The notes under the pieces are model-generated. The model saw nothing but the letters and a program-made list of their open reading frames with translations. It had not been told where the DNA came from and searched no databases. Of a stretch of 64,000 nt of DNA, positions 8,832 to 17,597 are shown piece by piece (within the stretch, counting starts at the first letter, position 1; the number at the start of each line of letters is the position of its first letter). This DNA comes from Parabacteroides gordonii MS-1 = DSM 23371 (GTDB taxonomy: Bacteria > Bacteroidota > Bacteroidia > Bacteroidales > Tannerellaceae): assembly GCF_000969825.1 (NCBI RefSeq), contig NZ_KQ033919.1, positions 2,536,671 through 2,600,670 of the forward strand, written 5' to 3'. A program made the translations under genes and the position numbers.

Positions 8832-10382
8832 ATGGTGAAGGATGTATTATACAACCCCAATGCTAACTTAACCCTGAATGAAGTACGGGCTTTGTTGTTT
8901 CAACAGAGAATACTTACATTATCCACAGAGGCTTTGGCAAAGGTGGATCATAGCTATACTTTTTTGAAAGATTTTTCAGCGGATAAGATCATTTATGGGA
9001 TTAATACAGGTTTTGGCCCGATGGCCCAGTACCGCATAGAGGATGATTCCCTGAAACAGTTACAATACAATATTATACGCAGTCATTCGACCGGGGCGGG
9101 TGCTCCGCTGTCTCCTTTGTATGTCAAGGCGGCGATGATTGCACGACTGATGACCTTTTTACAGGGGTATTCGGGTGTACATGTAGAACTGGTCGAATTG
9201 CTGGTTGAGTTTATCAACCGGGATATTTGCCCTTATATTCCCGAACACGGCAGTGTGGGAGCCAGTGGGGATCTTGTGCAGCTGGCACATATGGCGTTGG
9301 CCCTGATCGGTGAAGGCGAGGTTTTCTATAAAGGTGAACGCCGCGATACGGCAGAGGTCATGAAGGAAACCGGACTGAAACCTTTTACTATGAAGATACG
9401 TGAAGGCCTGTCCGTAACGAACGGGACATCGGTCATGACCGGTATCGGTATGGTCAACCTGATCTATGCCAAACAGCTGCTTACCTGGTCGGTAATAGCT
9501 TCCGTGATGATGAACGAGATCGCATCTTCGTATGACGACTTCATGTCGCCTGCCCTGAACGGCGTTAAACGGCATGAAGGGCAGCAGACGATTGCCCGTG
9601 CCATGCGTGAATGGGTGGCGGGAAGTTCTTCTGTCCGTAAACGTGAGAATGAATTATACTGTCGCCATACGGAAAAGATATTTGAACATAAGGTACAGCC
9701 TTATTATTCGCTGCGTTGTGTTCCCCAGATACTGGGCCCCGTATTCGACGAGATGGTCAATGCGGAAAAGGTACTGATCGACGAGCTGAACTCTGCCTGT
9801 GATAACCCGATCGTCGACCCGGAAACGGAAAATGTATATCATGGGGGTAACTTCCACGGCGATTATATCTCTTTTGAGATGGACAAACTGAAGATCGCCG
9901 TAACCAAATTAACCATGCTGACCGAGCGCCAGCTGAATTATCTGTTCCATGACCGTATCAACGGTATTCTGCCGCCGTTTGTCAATCTGGGGGTATTGGG
10001 CTTGAACTACGGATTGCAGGCTTCCCAGTTTACGGCAACTTCCACAACGGCAGAGAGTCAGACCTTGTCGAATCCGATGTATGTGCACAGCATTCCGAAT
10101 AATAACGATAACCAGGATATTGTCAGTATGGGGACAAATTCCGCCCTGCTGGCTAAAACAGTTATAGAGAACGGTTTTCAGGTGATGGCGATCCATTTTA
10201 TGGCAATCGTGCAGGCAGTGGATTACCTGAAGATACAGGATCGGTTGTCTCCCCGTACAAAGGATATTTATAACGAAATACGTTCTTTCTTCCCGGTGTT
10301 TACCGAAGATACTCCCAAATACAAGGAGATCGAAACAATGATCGAGTGGTTGAAGAACAAGAATTTAGAACCGATTGCATGA
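8832..10382 (+). CDS. Tyrosine/aromatic amino acid ammonia-lyase (starter-unit supply)
   Basis: A 516-residue MIO-dependent ammonia-lyase. The Ala-Ser-Gly triad that forms the MIO cofactor is at residues 144-146, the catalytic Tyr near 55, and the substrate-selectivity pair is Ser84-His85. As I recall it, the Flavobacterium johnsoniae flexirubin tyrosine ammonia-lyase has the same 'IRSHS' context and very similar blocks ('NTGFGPMAQYRI', 'YHGGNFHGDYIS', 'MYVHSIPNNNDNQD'). It should convert tyrosine to p-coumarate, the aryl starter; histidine ammonia-lyase activity is the alternative, but no hut genes are near. ATG 8832 is chosen because an upstream TTG at 8808 would overlap the promoter -7 box. 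Its stop overlaps the next start. Confidence 0.88.
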   Translation: MVKDVLYNPNANLTLNEVRALLFQQRILTLSTEALAKVDHSYTFLKDFSADKIIYGINTGFGPMAQYRIEDDSLKQLQYNIIRSHSTGAGAPLSPLYVKAAMIARLMTFLQGYSGVHVELVELLVEFINRDICPYIPEHGSVGASGDLVQLAHMALALIGEGEVFYKGERRDTAEVMKETGLKPFTMKIREGLSVTNGTSVMTGIGMVNLIYAKQLLTWSVIASVMMNEIASSYDDFMSPALNGVKRHEGQQTIARAMREWVAGSSSVRKRENELYCRHTEKIFEHKVQPYYSLRCVPQILGPVFDEMVNAEKVLIDELNSACDNPIVDPETENVYHGGNFHGDYISFEMDKLKIAVTKLTMLTERQLNYLFHDRINGILPPFVNLGVLGLNYGLQASQFTATSTTAESQTLSNPMYVHSIPNNNDNQDIVSMGTNSALLAKTVIENGFQVMAIHFMAIVQAVDYLKIQDRLSPRTKDIYNEIRSFFPVFTEDTPKYKEIETMIEWLKNKNLEPIA

Positions 10383-11107
10383 AATACGCATTAGTAACAG
10401 GCGGAAGCCGCGGCATAGGGCGTGCCGTCAGTGTCAGGCTGGCGGAAATGGGATATGCCCTATTGATAAACTACCAGAGTAACGATACGGAGGCAGAACA
10501 TGCCCTGCAACTTGTCCGCGAAAAAGGATCGGACGGCGAACTGCTGAAATTTGACGTAACGGATGCCGCAGCAGTGACTGCTGCCCTTAACGGATGGACG
10601 GAAGCCCATCCGGATGCCTATATCGAAGTGCTGATCAATAACGCAGGCATTCGCAAAGATAACCTCCTGCTCTGGATGACCGGAGAGGAGTGGCACCGTG
10701 TGCTCGATATCAGCCTGTCGGGTTTCTTTAACGTTACGCAGCCTTTATTGAAAGACATGCTGGTAAAACGTTTTGGACGGATTGTCAATATCGTTTCCTT
10801 GTCAGGGATAAAGGGGATGCCGGGACAGACCAATTATTCGGCGGCTAAAGGCGGTATTATTGCGGCAACCAAAGCGCTGGCGCAGGAAGTAGCCAAGAAG
10901 AAGGTCACGGTAAATGCTGTTGCTCCCGGTTTTATCCGTACGGATATGACCGGCGATCTGGATGAAGCGGAGCTGAAAAAACTGGTGCCTGCAGGCCGCT
11001 TCGGCGAACCGGAAGAGGTGGCCGCCCTGGTGGCTTTCCTTGTTTCGCCTGCCGCCTCGTATATTACCGGCGAAGTGATTTCAATAAACGGAGGATTATA
11101 TACCTGA
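10379..11107 (+). CDS. 3-oxoacyl-ACP reductase (FabG-like, SDR)
   Basis: A 242-residue short-chain dehydrogenase. The NADPH-binding motif TGGSRGIG is at residues 7-14, an NNAG motif lies near 90, and the catalytic Tyr153-x3-Lys157 sits within 'YSAAK'. It should reduce the 3-keto group after each condensation during polyene assembly. ATG 10379 overlaps the ammonia-lyase stop (ATGA) and places the Rossmann motif at the N-terminus as usual; an upstream in-frame GTG inside the previous gene is not needed. The length is standard for FabG. Its location between the ammonia-lyase and the first ketosynthase argues for a dedicated, not housekeeping, ketoreductase. Confidence 0.88.
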   Translation: MKYALVTGGSRGIGRAVSVRLAEMGYALLINYQSNDTEAEHALQLVREKGSDGELLKFDVTDAAAVTAALNGWTEAHPDAYIEVLINNAGIRKDNLLLWMTGEEWHRVLDISLSGFFNVTQPLLKDMLVKRFGRIVNIVSLSGIKGMPGQTNYSAAKGGIIAATKALAQEVAKKKVTVNAVAPGFIRTDMTGDLDEAELKKLVPAGRFGEPEEVAALVAFLVSPAASYITGEVISINGGLYT

Positions 11108-11119
11108 TAATAAAGATAT

Positions 11120-12343
11120 ATGAATAGAGTTGTTATTACAGGAATGGGTATTTACTCCTGCATCGGAAAGAACCTGGAGGAGGTAAAGACTTCATTATAT
11201 AAAGGGAAATCGGGTATCGGTATCGATCCGGTTCGTAAAGAATTCGGATACCGCTCGGCATTAACGGGACTATTGGATAAACCGAACCTGAAAGGCGTAC
11301 TGGATCGCCGTCAGCGTATCGGTCTTCCCGAACAGGGCGAATATGCTTATCTGGCAACGGCCGAAGCTTTTGCACAGGCGGGGATAGACGAAGAGTATCT
11401 GCTGAACCACGAAGTCGGTATCCTTTACGGAAACGACAGCAGTACGGCTCCTGTGATCAATGCGGTGGATATCATCCGTGAGAAAAGAAATACGGCGCTG
11501 GTCGGTTCCGGCTCTATCTTTCAGAGCATGAACTCGACGGTGACGATGAACCTGTCGGTTATTTTCAAGCTGCGGGGTGTCAACTTTACGATCTCCGGTG
11601 CGTGTGCCAGCGGTTCTCATGCCATTGGGATGGGATATTTCCTGATCCGTTCGGGTATGCAGGATTGTATCGTATGCGGCGGGGCGCAGGAAGTGAATAT
11701 GTATTCGGTCGGCAGTTTCGATGGGCTGGCGGCTTTCTCTGTCAGGGAGGACGAGCCCGGAAAGGCATCGCGCCCGTTTGACAAACACCGTGACGGACTG
11801 GTTCCCAGTGGGGGAGGGGCGACCGTTATCATTGAAAGTTACGAGTCGGCCAAACGGCGGGGGGCGAATATCCTGGCGGAAGTGGTAGGCTATGGCTTTT
11901 CTTCCAACGGCGAACATATTTCCGTCCCGAACGTAGACGGGCCACAGCGCTCACTCGAAATGGCATTGAAAGACTCAGGACTGGCTGCCTGCGATATACA
12001 ATATGTAAATGCACATGCAACATCCACTCCGCTGGGCGACCTGAATGAGGCGAAGGCGATTGCTGCCGTCTTCGGAGAAACGTCTCCGTATGTCACCTCT
12101 ACCAAATCAATGACCGGACATGAGATGTGGATGGCCGGGGCAAGCGAAGTGATCTATTCCATGCTGATGATGCAGAACGGGTTTATCGCTCCCAATCTAA
12201 ACTTTACGGAACCCGACGAGGCTTCTGCCTTGTTGAACATTCCGGCGGAAACGAAACAACTGGAGTTCGATACGTTCCTGTCCAACTCGTTTGGCTTCGG
12301 AGGAACCAACTCTACATTAATAATCAGGAAATTCAAATCTTAA
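11120..12343 (+). CDS. Beta-ketoacyl-ACP synthase (first of the cluster)
   Basis: A 407-residue KAS I/II-type ketosynthase with a complete Cys-His-His triad: Cys162 (in 'SGACASG'), His299 ('NAHATSTP') and His334 ('MTGHEMW'). The C-terminal 'SNSFGFGGTN' signature is present. It follows the ketoreductase by 12 bases and is followed by an ACP gene 14 bases on. The HATSTP variant is seen in FabB-like enzymes. In known aryl polyene systems one ketosynthase pairs with a chain-length-factor-like partner while another handles initiation or priming; which step this enzyme performs cannot be told from sequence alone. Confidence 0.88.
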   Translation: MNRVVITGMGIYSCIGKNLEEVKTSLYKGKSGIGIDPVRKEFGYRSALTGLLDKPNLKGVLDRRQRIGLPEQGEYAYLATAEAFAQAGIDEEYLLNHEVGILYGNDSSTAPVINAVDIIREKRNTALVGSGSIFQSMNSTVTMNLSVIFKLRGVNFTISGACASGSHAIGMGYFLIRSGMQDCIVCGGAQEVNMYSVGSFDGLAAFSVREDEPGKASRPFDKHRDGLVPSGGGATVIIESYESAKRRGANILAEVVGYGFSSNGEHISVPNVDGPQRSLEMALKDSGLAACDIQYVNAHATSTPLGDLNEAKAIAAVFGETSPYVTSTKSMTGHEMWMAGASEVIYSMLMMQNGFIAPNLNFTEPDEASALLNIPAETKQLEFDTFLSNSFGFGGTNSTLIIRKFKS

Positions 12344-12357
12344 CAGACAATAAACAA

Positions 12358-12603
12358 ATGGCAAGCACAGAATTAATTCAAAAGATCAACGAGAAACTAT
12401 CGGAGGAGTTCGAAATAGATATAGAACTGATACAGCCCGATGCCCCGTTGATGCAGACACTCGAACTCGATAGCCTCGACCTGGTGGATATGGTCGTACT
12501 GGTAGAGCACAACTTCGGCTTTACCCTGAAAGCGCAGGACTTTATCGGGATTAAAACGTTCCAGGACTTCTACGACTTTATTGACTCACGTGTGAATGGG
12601 TGA
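12358..12603 (+). CDS. Acyl carrier protein
   Basis: An 81-residue acidic acyl carrier protein. The 4'-phosphopantetheine attachment serine is Ser39 in 'LELDSLDLVD', and the four-helix ACP pattern is complete. It would carry the aryl starter or the growing polyene. A longer open frame extends upstream, but ATG 12358, just after the ketosynthase stop, gives the normal ACP length. The last eight bases overlap the start of the acyltransferase gene. No phosphopantetheinyl transferase was recognised in this window, so activation must come from elsewhere. Confidence 0.9.
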   Translation: MASTELIQKINEKLSEEFEIDIELIQPDAPLMQTLELDSLDLVDMVVLVEHNFGFTLKAQDFIGIKTFQDFYDFIDSRVNG

Positions 12604-13495
12604 TAGTAACGATACAGGCTGGAAAGGTAAAACGCGCGGAGGTTCTTTCGGTTACCTCTTCTTCATTCTCTTGATAAAAGGGCTGGGGGTAAAGGCAGCG
12701 TATGCATTTCTTTGTCTGGTCGTGGTCTATTTTGTACCGTTTGCCCCGAAGGCGACCTGTGCGGTCTGGAGATATGCGCGGCAAAGGCTGGGTTACAGCC
12801 GTTTCCGTTCCGCCTGTTTCCTGTTGAAGAATTATTACCGGTTGGGACAAACCCTGATCGATAAAGTGGCGGTCGGTGCCGGGATGGCCGAACAATATAC
12901 TTTTGACTTCGGTACGCAATATTCCGATTTTCTGGAGGTATTGAACGGGAACGAGGGAGTGGTGATGATCGGTGCCCATGTAGGCAACTGGGAGATCGGC
13001 GCCCCTTTCTTCGACGATTACGGGAAGAAGATGAATATTGTGATGTTCGATGCCGAATATCAGAAGATAAAAGAGTTACTGGAGAAGAATACGAACGGAA
13101 AGAACTACAAGGTTATCCCTGTAAATGAAGATAATCTGACACATATATTCCGGATCAGGGATGTCCTGGCCAACGGGGAATATGTTTGTTTTCAGGGAGA
13201 CCGTTATGTGGAGGGCACGCAGACTTTTAAGGAAACTATCCTCGGTGCGGAGGCCTCTTTTCCTGCCGGCCCTTTTCTGCTGGCATCCCGCCTGGGGGTA
13301 CCTGTCGTATTTTATTTCGCTGTGCGTGAGAAAGGAATGCACTATAAGTTTAACTTTGTACTGGCGCAACCGGAGAAGCGCGTCAAAGGGGTGGTTCCCG
13401 GACAGGGATTGCTGAAACAGTATGTCTCGGCGTTGGAATCGGTAGTGAAACAATCTCCGGAACAATGGTTTAATTACTATGACTTCTGGAAATAA
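12596..13495 (+). CDS. LpxL/HtrB-family acyltransferase
   Basis: A 299-residue protein of the lipid A lauroyl acyltransferase family. It has a hydrophobic N-terminal segment (about residues 20-45), the 'GAHVGNWE' motif (about 123-130) containing the catalytic His of this family, and 'FQGDRY' further on. In aryl polyene clusters such enzymes are thought to attach the polyene or a fatty acyl group to a membrane glycolipid anchor. The gene overlaps the ACP stop by eight bases, indicating translational coupling. Acting on lipid A itself is unlikely given the context. Donor and acceptor are unproven. Confidence 0.8.
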   Translation: MGDSNDTGWKGKTRGGSFGYLFFILLIKGLGVKAAYAFLCLVVVYFVPFAPKATCAVWRYARQRLGYSRFRSACFLLKNYYRLGQTLIDKVAVGAGMAEQYTFDFGTQYSDFLEVLNGNEGVVMIGAHVGNWEIGAPFFDDYGKKMNIVMFDAEYQKIKELLEKNTNGKNYKVIPVNEDNLTHIFRIRDVLANGEYVCFQGDRYVEGTQTFKETILGAEASFPAGPFLLASRLGVPVVFYFAVREKGMHYKFNFVLAQPEKRVKGVVPGQGLLKQYVSALESVVKQSPEQWFNYYDFWK

Positions 13496-13515
13496 CAGAT
13501 AGAATAAGAGAGAAC

Positions 13516-14601
13516 ATGGAATTATCATCTCCTCAAAAAGAAATATACGCAAAGGATCGTTTTTCGGCTGTACAGGCGCAACGTCTGGCACAGGAGATCG
13601 CTTTTGGCCCGGTAGTCTTCCAGGTGTCGCGCCTGATGGTTAAATTCGGGATCTTCGGAATGCTCCGCGAAGCACAGGGCGGCCTGACGATGGATGAGAT
13701 TGCGGAAAAGACAGGCCTTTCCCATTATGCCGTACAGGTGTTGTTGGAATCGTCGTTGACGATCGGTACGATCCTGTTGAAAGACGGGCATTTCCATCTG
13801 GGAAAAGCCGGATGGTTCCTGCTGAACGATGAAATGGCCCGGGTCAATATGGATTTCAACCACGATGTGAACTATCTGGGACTGTTCCGGTTGGAAGAGG
13901 CTTTGCTGAATGGCAAGCCCGAAGGCCTGAAGGTTTTCGGTAACTGGCCGACCATTTACGAAGGCTTGTCCAGCCTGCCGGAAAAGGTGCAGGAGAGCTG
14001 GTTCGGTTTCGACCATTTCTATTCCGACAACTCCTTTAAGCAAGCTCTGGAGATTGTTTTTGCCAATCCGGTGCGTACGTTACTGGATGTAGGCGGCAAT
14101 ACCGGGCGTTGGGCGACGCAATGCGTGGCTTATTCGCCGGAGGTGGAAGTGACTATTATGGATCTGCCCCAGCAGTTGGAGATGATGCGTGAACAGACCC
14201 GGGAGCTGGAAGGGGCCGACCGTATTCATGGCCATGCAGCGGATTTGTTGGACGACGGAACAAGTTTCCCTCAGCCATTCGATGCCATCTGGATGAGCCA
14301 GTTCCTCGATTGTTTCTCGGAGGAGCAGGTACTGAGCATCCTGTCACGTGCAGCCCGGTCGATGGAAGCAGGCAGCCGCCTGTATATCATGGAGACTTTC
14401 TGGGATCGTCAGCGTTTCGAGACCGCTTCTTATTGCCTGGCGCAGACCAGCCTTTATTTTACGGCAATGGCCAACGGTAACAGCAAAATGTATTATTCCG
14501 CTGATATGGCCCGCCTGGTAGAAAAGGCCGGACTGGCGATCGAACAGATACATGACGGCCTGGGGCTGGGACATAGTATTATGCAATGTAAACTGAAATA
14601 G
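13516..14601 (+). CDS. SAM-dependent O-methyltransferase (plant OMT-like fold)
   Basis: A 361-residue methyltransferase. The N-terminal part (about residues 1-110) is a winged-helix dimerisation domain ('TMDEIAEKTGLSHYAVQVLLES'-like pattern), and the C-terminal part is a class I SAM fold with 'LLDVGGNTGRWA' (about 193-204) as SAM-binding motif I and 'IMDLPQQ' as motif II. This is the layout of small-molecule O-methyltransferases. Methylation of the aryl hydroxyl, known in some aryl polyenes and flexirubins, is the likely role, although C-methylation of the ring cannot be excluded. It is followed two bases later by a hotdog-fold gene. Confidence 0.8.
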   Translation: MELSSPQKEIYAKDRFSAVQAQRLAQEIAFGPVVFQVSRLMVKFGIFGMLREAQGGLTMDEIAEKTGLSHYAVQVLLESSLTIGTILLKDGHFHLGKAGWFLLNDEMARVNMDFNHDVNYLGLFRLEEALLNGKPEGLKVFGNWPTIYEGLSSLPEKVQESWFGFDHFYSDNSFKQALEIVFANPVRTLLDVGGNTGRWATQCVAYSPEVEVTIMDLPQQLEMMREQTRELEGADRIHGHAADLLDDGTSFPQPFDAIWMSQFLDCFSEEQVLSILSRAARSMEAGSRLYIMETFWDRQRFETASYCLAQTSLYFTAMANGNSKMYYSADMARLVEKAGLAIEQIHDGLGLGHSIMQCKLK

Positions 14602-14603
14602 AT

Positions 14604-15053
14604 ATGGTAGCAATCTCGTTCGATACCCCATTATTGTCCGGTGATGCCCTTCTGGACTTGATCCCGCAGCGTGCGCCGATCGTGATGGTTGACCGTTTCT
14701 TCGGGATGGACGACAACGGGTCTTATACCGGATTGAAGGTAGAGGACTCGAACCTGTTTTGCCAGGACGGCCAACTGGATGAATGCGGCATAACGGAACA
14801 TATCGCCCAATCGGCTGCCGTAAGGGTGGGCTATCTCTATCGGTGTGCGGGCGAAAAGATCCCGGTCGGTTTTATCGGCTCGGTGAATAAAATGAACTTC
14901 TATGCTTTGCCGCAGGTGGGGGACGAATTGCATACCACGATCCGGGTAGAGCAGGAGATTTTTGATATAACGCTTATCTCGGCCACCGTACAGGTGAATG
15001 GCACTACGGTAGCCGAAGGTCAGCTTAAGATATTTCTAAAGAAAGACGCATGA
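14604..15053 (+). CDS. Hotdog-fold 3-hydroxyacyl-ACP dehydratase-like protein
   Basis: A 149-residue protein with the opening 'LIPQRAPIVMVDRF' (about residues 18-31) found in FabZ-like dehydratases, a central helix with 'ITEHIAQSAAVR' and a closing strand pair. It probably dehydrates the 3-hydroxyacyl intermediate to make the conjugated double bonds, as ApeP-type dehydratases do in E. coli aryl polyene synthesis. The usual FabZ HFPG segment is not present, so it is a divergent member and may act as half of a heterodimer with another hotdog protein such as that at 21753. Its stop overlaps the next start by four bases. Confidence 0.72.
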   Translation: MVAISFDTPLLSGDALLDLIPQRAPIVMVDRFFGMDDNGSYTGLKVEDSNLFCQDGQLDECGITEHIAQSAAVRVGYLYRCAGEKIPVGFIGSVNKMNFYALPQVGDELHTTIRVEQEIFDITLISATVQVNGTTVAEGQLKIFLKKDA

Positions 15054-15493
15054 GACGGATGAAAATACAGGAAGCGGCATTGACCAACCGCACGACTTTG
15101 CGGGTCAGGTTCAGCGAGGTAGATTCGATGGAAGTCGTTTGGCATGGCGAATATGTCCGCTATATGGAAGACGGGCGGGAAGCTTTCGGTCGCCAGTACG
15201 GTATCGGCTATACGGAGATACGGGATGCCGGCTATGTAGTTCCGATCGTCGAACTGAACATCCAGTATAAGCAATCGCTGAAATACGGTGAGTCGGCTAT
15301 TGTCGAGACACGGTATATCCGGACGGAAGCGGCTAAGATCCTTTTCGAATATATAATCTTTCGCGAAAGCGACGGGGCGGTGATGGCTACCGGTTCCAGT
15401 ACGCAGGTTTTCGTGGATAGCCGCACGGGGGAGCTGGAATTGAATAATCCGGACTTTTATCAAGCGTGGAGAGAGAAATGGAATATCGGATAA
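15050..15493 (+). CDS. Acyl-CoA/ACP thioesterase (4-hydroxybenzoyl-CoA thioesterase-like)
   Basis: A 147-residue hotdog thioesterase. The motif 'VRFSEVDSMEVVWHGEYVRYM' pattern (about residues 18-38; D-x-M-x-V-V-W-H-x-x-Y) corresponds to the YbgC/4HBT active-site region. It may release the finished chain or edit misprimed carrier protein; aryl polyene clusters usually contain such an enzyme. The gene overlaps the dehydratase stop by ATGA and its end overlaps the ketosynthase start, so translation is coupled on both sides. A second ATG at 15059 is possible. Confidence 0.8.
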   Translation: MRRMKIQEAALTNRTTLRVRFSEVDSMEVVWHGEYVRYMEDGREAFGRQYGIGYTEIRDAGYVVPIVELNIQYKQSLKYGESAIVETRYIRTEAAKILFEYIIFRESDGAVMATGSSTQVFVDSRTGELELNNPDFYQAWREKWNIG

Positions 15494-17310
15494 ACAGCTA
15501 TATAACCGCCGGCTCGATCATCAGTTCGCTGGGCTTCGGCACGGAAGAAAATTTCTCCCGCATCCGTGAATACCGTTCGGGTATTGCCCGGGTGGAAGAT
15601 ACTGCCCTTTTCGATACGCCTTTTATGGCGGCACGGATAGACAATACCCGGCTAAAGGTACTGGCACAGGAGCTGGACGGCTACACCCGGATGGAGCAAC
15701 TCTTTATCTTGTCCTTGTCGGATACAATTAGGCAGAGTGGCATCGATCCTGCCGATCCGGGCTGCGGGATGATTATTTCTACTACAAAAGGAAATATAGA
15801 CCTTCTATTTGGTAAGAGGGACTTACCAGTATTGGTAACACAGGCTTCCCAGAGCAGGGAAGACACCCTTACTAGTGCAGGGAAGACTGACTTCCCAGGT
15901 AAGGGAAGAGCTTCTTCCCAACTTTATGAAATGGCGATGCGTGTTGCCGGCCATTTCGGTTGCGTAAATGAACCTGTAGTTATCTCCAATGCCTGTATCT
16001 CCGGTGTGTCTGCGTTGATAGTAGCTTCCCGGTTGATAGAAGCCGGGAAATATAAACATATACTGGTGGCCGGAGGGGATCTGCTGACCCGCTTTGTTGT
16101 CACCGGCTTTCAATCTTTCAAATCGGTCAGTCCGGAGATCTGTAAACCCTATGATAAGGCACGTGACGGCTTGTCATTGGGGGAAGCCTGCGGATCTGTG
16201 CTGGTGACTTCCGACCGGGGATTGGTCGGGGAGGAACAGCCGGTTAGTATAGCAGGCGGTTCCATCACCAACGATGCTAACCATATTTCGGGGCCTTCAC
16301 GAACCGGCGATGGCCTGTATTATGCGATCAGCCAGGCGATGGATGAGGCAGGCCTGCAACAGGAAGCCATTTCTTTTGTCAATGCACATGGGACGGCAAC
16401 CTTATATAACGATGAAATGGAATCGAAAGCCCTGCATTGGGCGGGGCTCGATCATCTGCCGCTCAACAGTATGAAATCTTACTGGGGGCATACGCTCGGC
16501 GCTTCCGGCATTATCGAAGTGATTGCCTGTATGGAGGAGCTTCGTAGCGGTGAGGTGTTCGGGACATTCGGGTTTGAAGCCTGTGGGGTTCCTTACCCGT
16601 TATCGGTAAGTGCGGCGCATAAAAAGGTGGCGATGGCGCATTGCGTGAAAACGGCGTCAGGTTTTGGCGGGTGTAATGCGGCGGTTGTGCTGTCGTTGGA
16701 AGGGAAGAGCATTGACACACCCCCTGCCCCCTCTCGAGAGGGGAAAGGATACTCCCGGCGCACGGTGGTAATAGAGCGGGGGAAGATCGTGCTGGATGGA
16801 GAGGTGCTTCTGGAAACGGAACCGGCGGGGGCGTTTGCTACCTTTATCCGTGCTGCTTATAAGTCTTTAGCGTTGGATGACCGGAAGTTTTATAAGATGG
16901 ACGATCTGTGTAAGCTTGGATATATCGCGGCAGCCTGTCTTTTTGCCCGGAACGGGGGGGAAACGGGATATGAACCCGGCGAAGTCGGAATCATATGCGC
17001 AAATGCTTCTTCCTCGATGGATACGGATCTGAAACATCAACATATTATCGATACGATGGGCGATCGGGAAGCAAGCCCGGCTGTGTTTGTCTATACCTTG
17101 CCGAATGTGGTGCTGGGCGAACTCTGTATCCGCTATAAGATACAGGGCGAGAACACCTTCTTTATCAATAACCGTTATCCGGAATCTTTCATCTGCGACT
17201 ACGCCGCGCTGGTGATGCGGAAACAGAAACTGCGTGCCTGCCTGACCGGTTGGTGCGAGTTGCTGGGGGACCGGTATGAAGCCCGTTTCGACTGCTGGAA
17301 CAAACAATAA
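15478..17310 (+). CDS. Ketosynthase fused to a C-terminal ketosynthase-like domain
   Basis: A 610-residue protein. Residues 1 to about 412 are a ketosynthase with Cys173 ('SNACISG'), His304 ('NAHGTAT') and His338 ('YWGHTLG'). The C-terminal 190 residues form a second partial ketosynthase-like region ('GYIAAACLFARN', 'GIICANASSS', 'VVLGELCIRYKI') without an obvious catalytic Cys; it resembles the ketoacyl-synt_2 type. The junction encodes a short Pro-rich linker over a 16-bp palindrome (16728-16743). A further insertion of about 35 residues (about 112-147) is built of inverted repeats (15811-15919). ATG 15478 is preferred over GTG 15466 because a GGAGAG stretch precedes it; it overlaps the thioesterase end by 16 bases. 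Confidence 0.8.
   Translation: MEYRINSYITAGSIISSLGFGTEENFSRIREYRSGIARVEDTALFDTPFMAARIDNTRLKVLAQELDGYTRMEQLFILSLSDTIRQSGIDPADPGCGMIISTTKGNIDLLFGKRDLPVLVTQASQSREDTLTSAGKTDFPGKGRASSQLYEMAMRVAGHFGCVNEPVVISNACISGVSALIVASRLIEAGKYKHILVAGGDLLTRFVVTGFQSFKSVSPEICKPYDKARDGLSLGEACGSVLVTSDRGLVGEEQPVSIAGGSITNDANHISGPSRTGDGLYYAISQAMDEAGLQQEAISFVNAHGTATLYNDEMESKALHWAGLDHLPLNSMKSYWGHTLGASGIIEVIACMEELRSGEVFGTFGFEACGVPYPLSVSAAHKKVAMAHCVKTASGFGGCNAAVVLSLEGKSIDTPPAPSREGKGYSRRTVVIERGKIVLDGEVLLETEPAGAFATFIRAAYKSLALDDRKFYKMDDLCKLGYIAAACLFARNGGETGYEPGEVGIICANASSSMDTDLKHQHIIDTMGDREASPAVFVYTLPNVVLGELCIRYKIQGENTFFINNRYPESFICDYAALVMRKQKLRACLTGWCELLGDRYEARFDCWNKQ
15811..15919 (+). repeat. Cluster of in-frame inverted repeats inside the ketosynthase gene
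   Basis: Four small hairpins lie side by side: GGTAAG/CTTACC (15811-15816 with 15822-15827), CTTCCC/GGGAAG (15845-15850 with 15857-15862), GGGAAG/CTTCCC (15880-15885 with 15891-15896) and GGGAAG/CTTCCC (15903-15908 with 15914-15919). They encode a low-complexity stretch between conserved ketosynthase blocks and keep the frame. Confidence 0.7.
16728..16743 (+). repeat. Perfect 16-bp palindrome at the KS domain junction
   Basis: CCCCTCTCGAGAGGGG is self-complementary and sits in the linker between the catalytic ketosynthase and its C-terminal ketosynthase-like extension. Confidence 0.8.
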
Positions 17311-17336
17311 TAGCAAATAATTAAAGAACAAACGAT

Positions 17337-17597
17337 ATGGAACAATTAATGCAAGAATTGAAAGAAGCGCTGATCGAATCGCTGAACCTGGAAGATATCA
17401 CCCCGGATGAGATCGATAACGAAGCACCTCTTTTCGGTGATGAAGGGCTGGGGCTCGACTCGATCGACGCACTCGAAATCATTCTGATCCTGGAACGCAA
17501 CTACGGCATTCGTATTGCGAATCCGGCTGAAGGTAAATCTATCTTCTATTCTGTGCGTACGCTGGCTGACTTTATCACTGCAAACCGTACGAAATGA
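17337..17597 (+). CDS. Acyl carrier protein (second)
   Basis: An 86-residue acyl carrier protein with the phosphopantetheine serine at Ser42 in 'GLGLDSIDALE'. It is distinct from the first ACP and carries the extended 'DEGLGLDSID' loop typical of ACPs dedicated to aryl polyene or type II polyketide systems. It lies 26 bases after the fused ketosynthase and overlaps the next ketosynthase by four bases. Having two ACPs fits a division between starter activation and chain elongation, as in known aryl polyene clusters, but which does which is not decided by sequence. Confidence 0.9.
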   Translation: MEQLMQELKEALIESLNLEDITPDEIDNEAPLFGDEGLGLDSIDALEIILILERNYGIRIANPAEGKSIFYSVRTLADFITANRTK

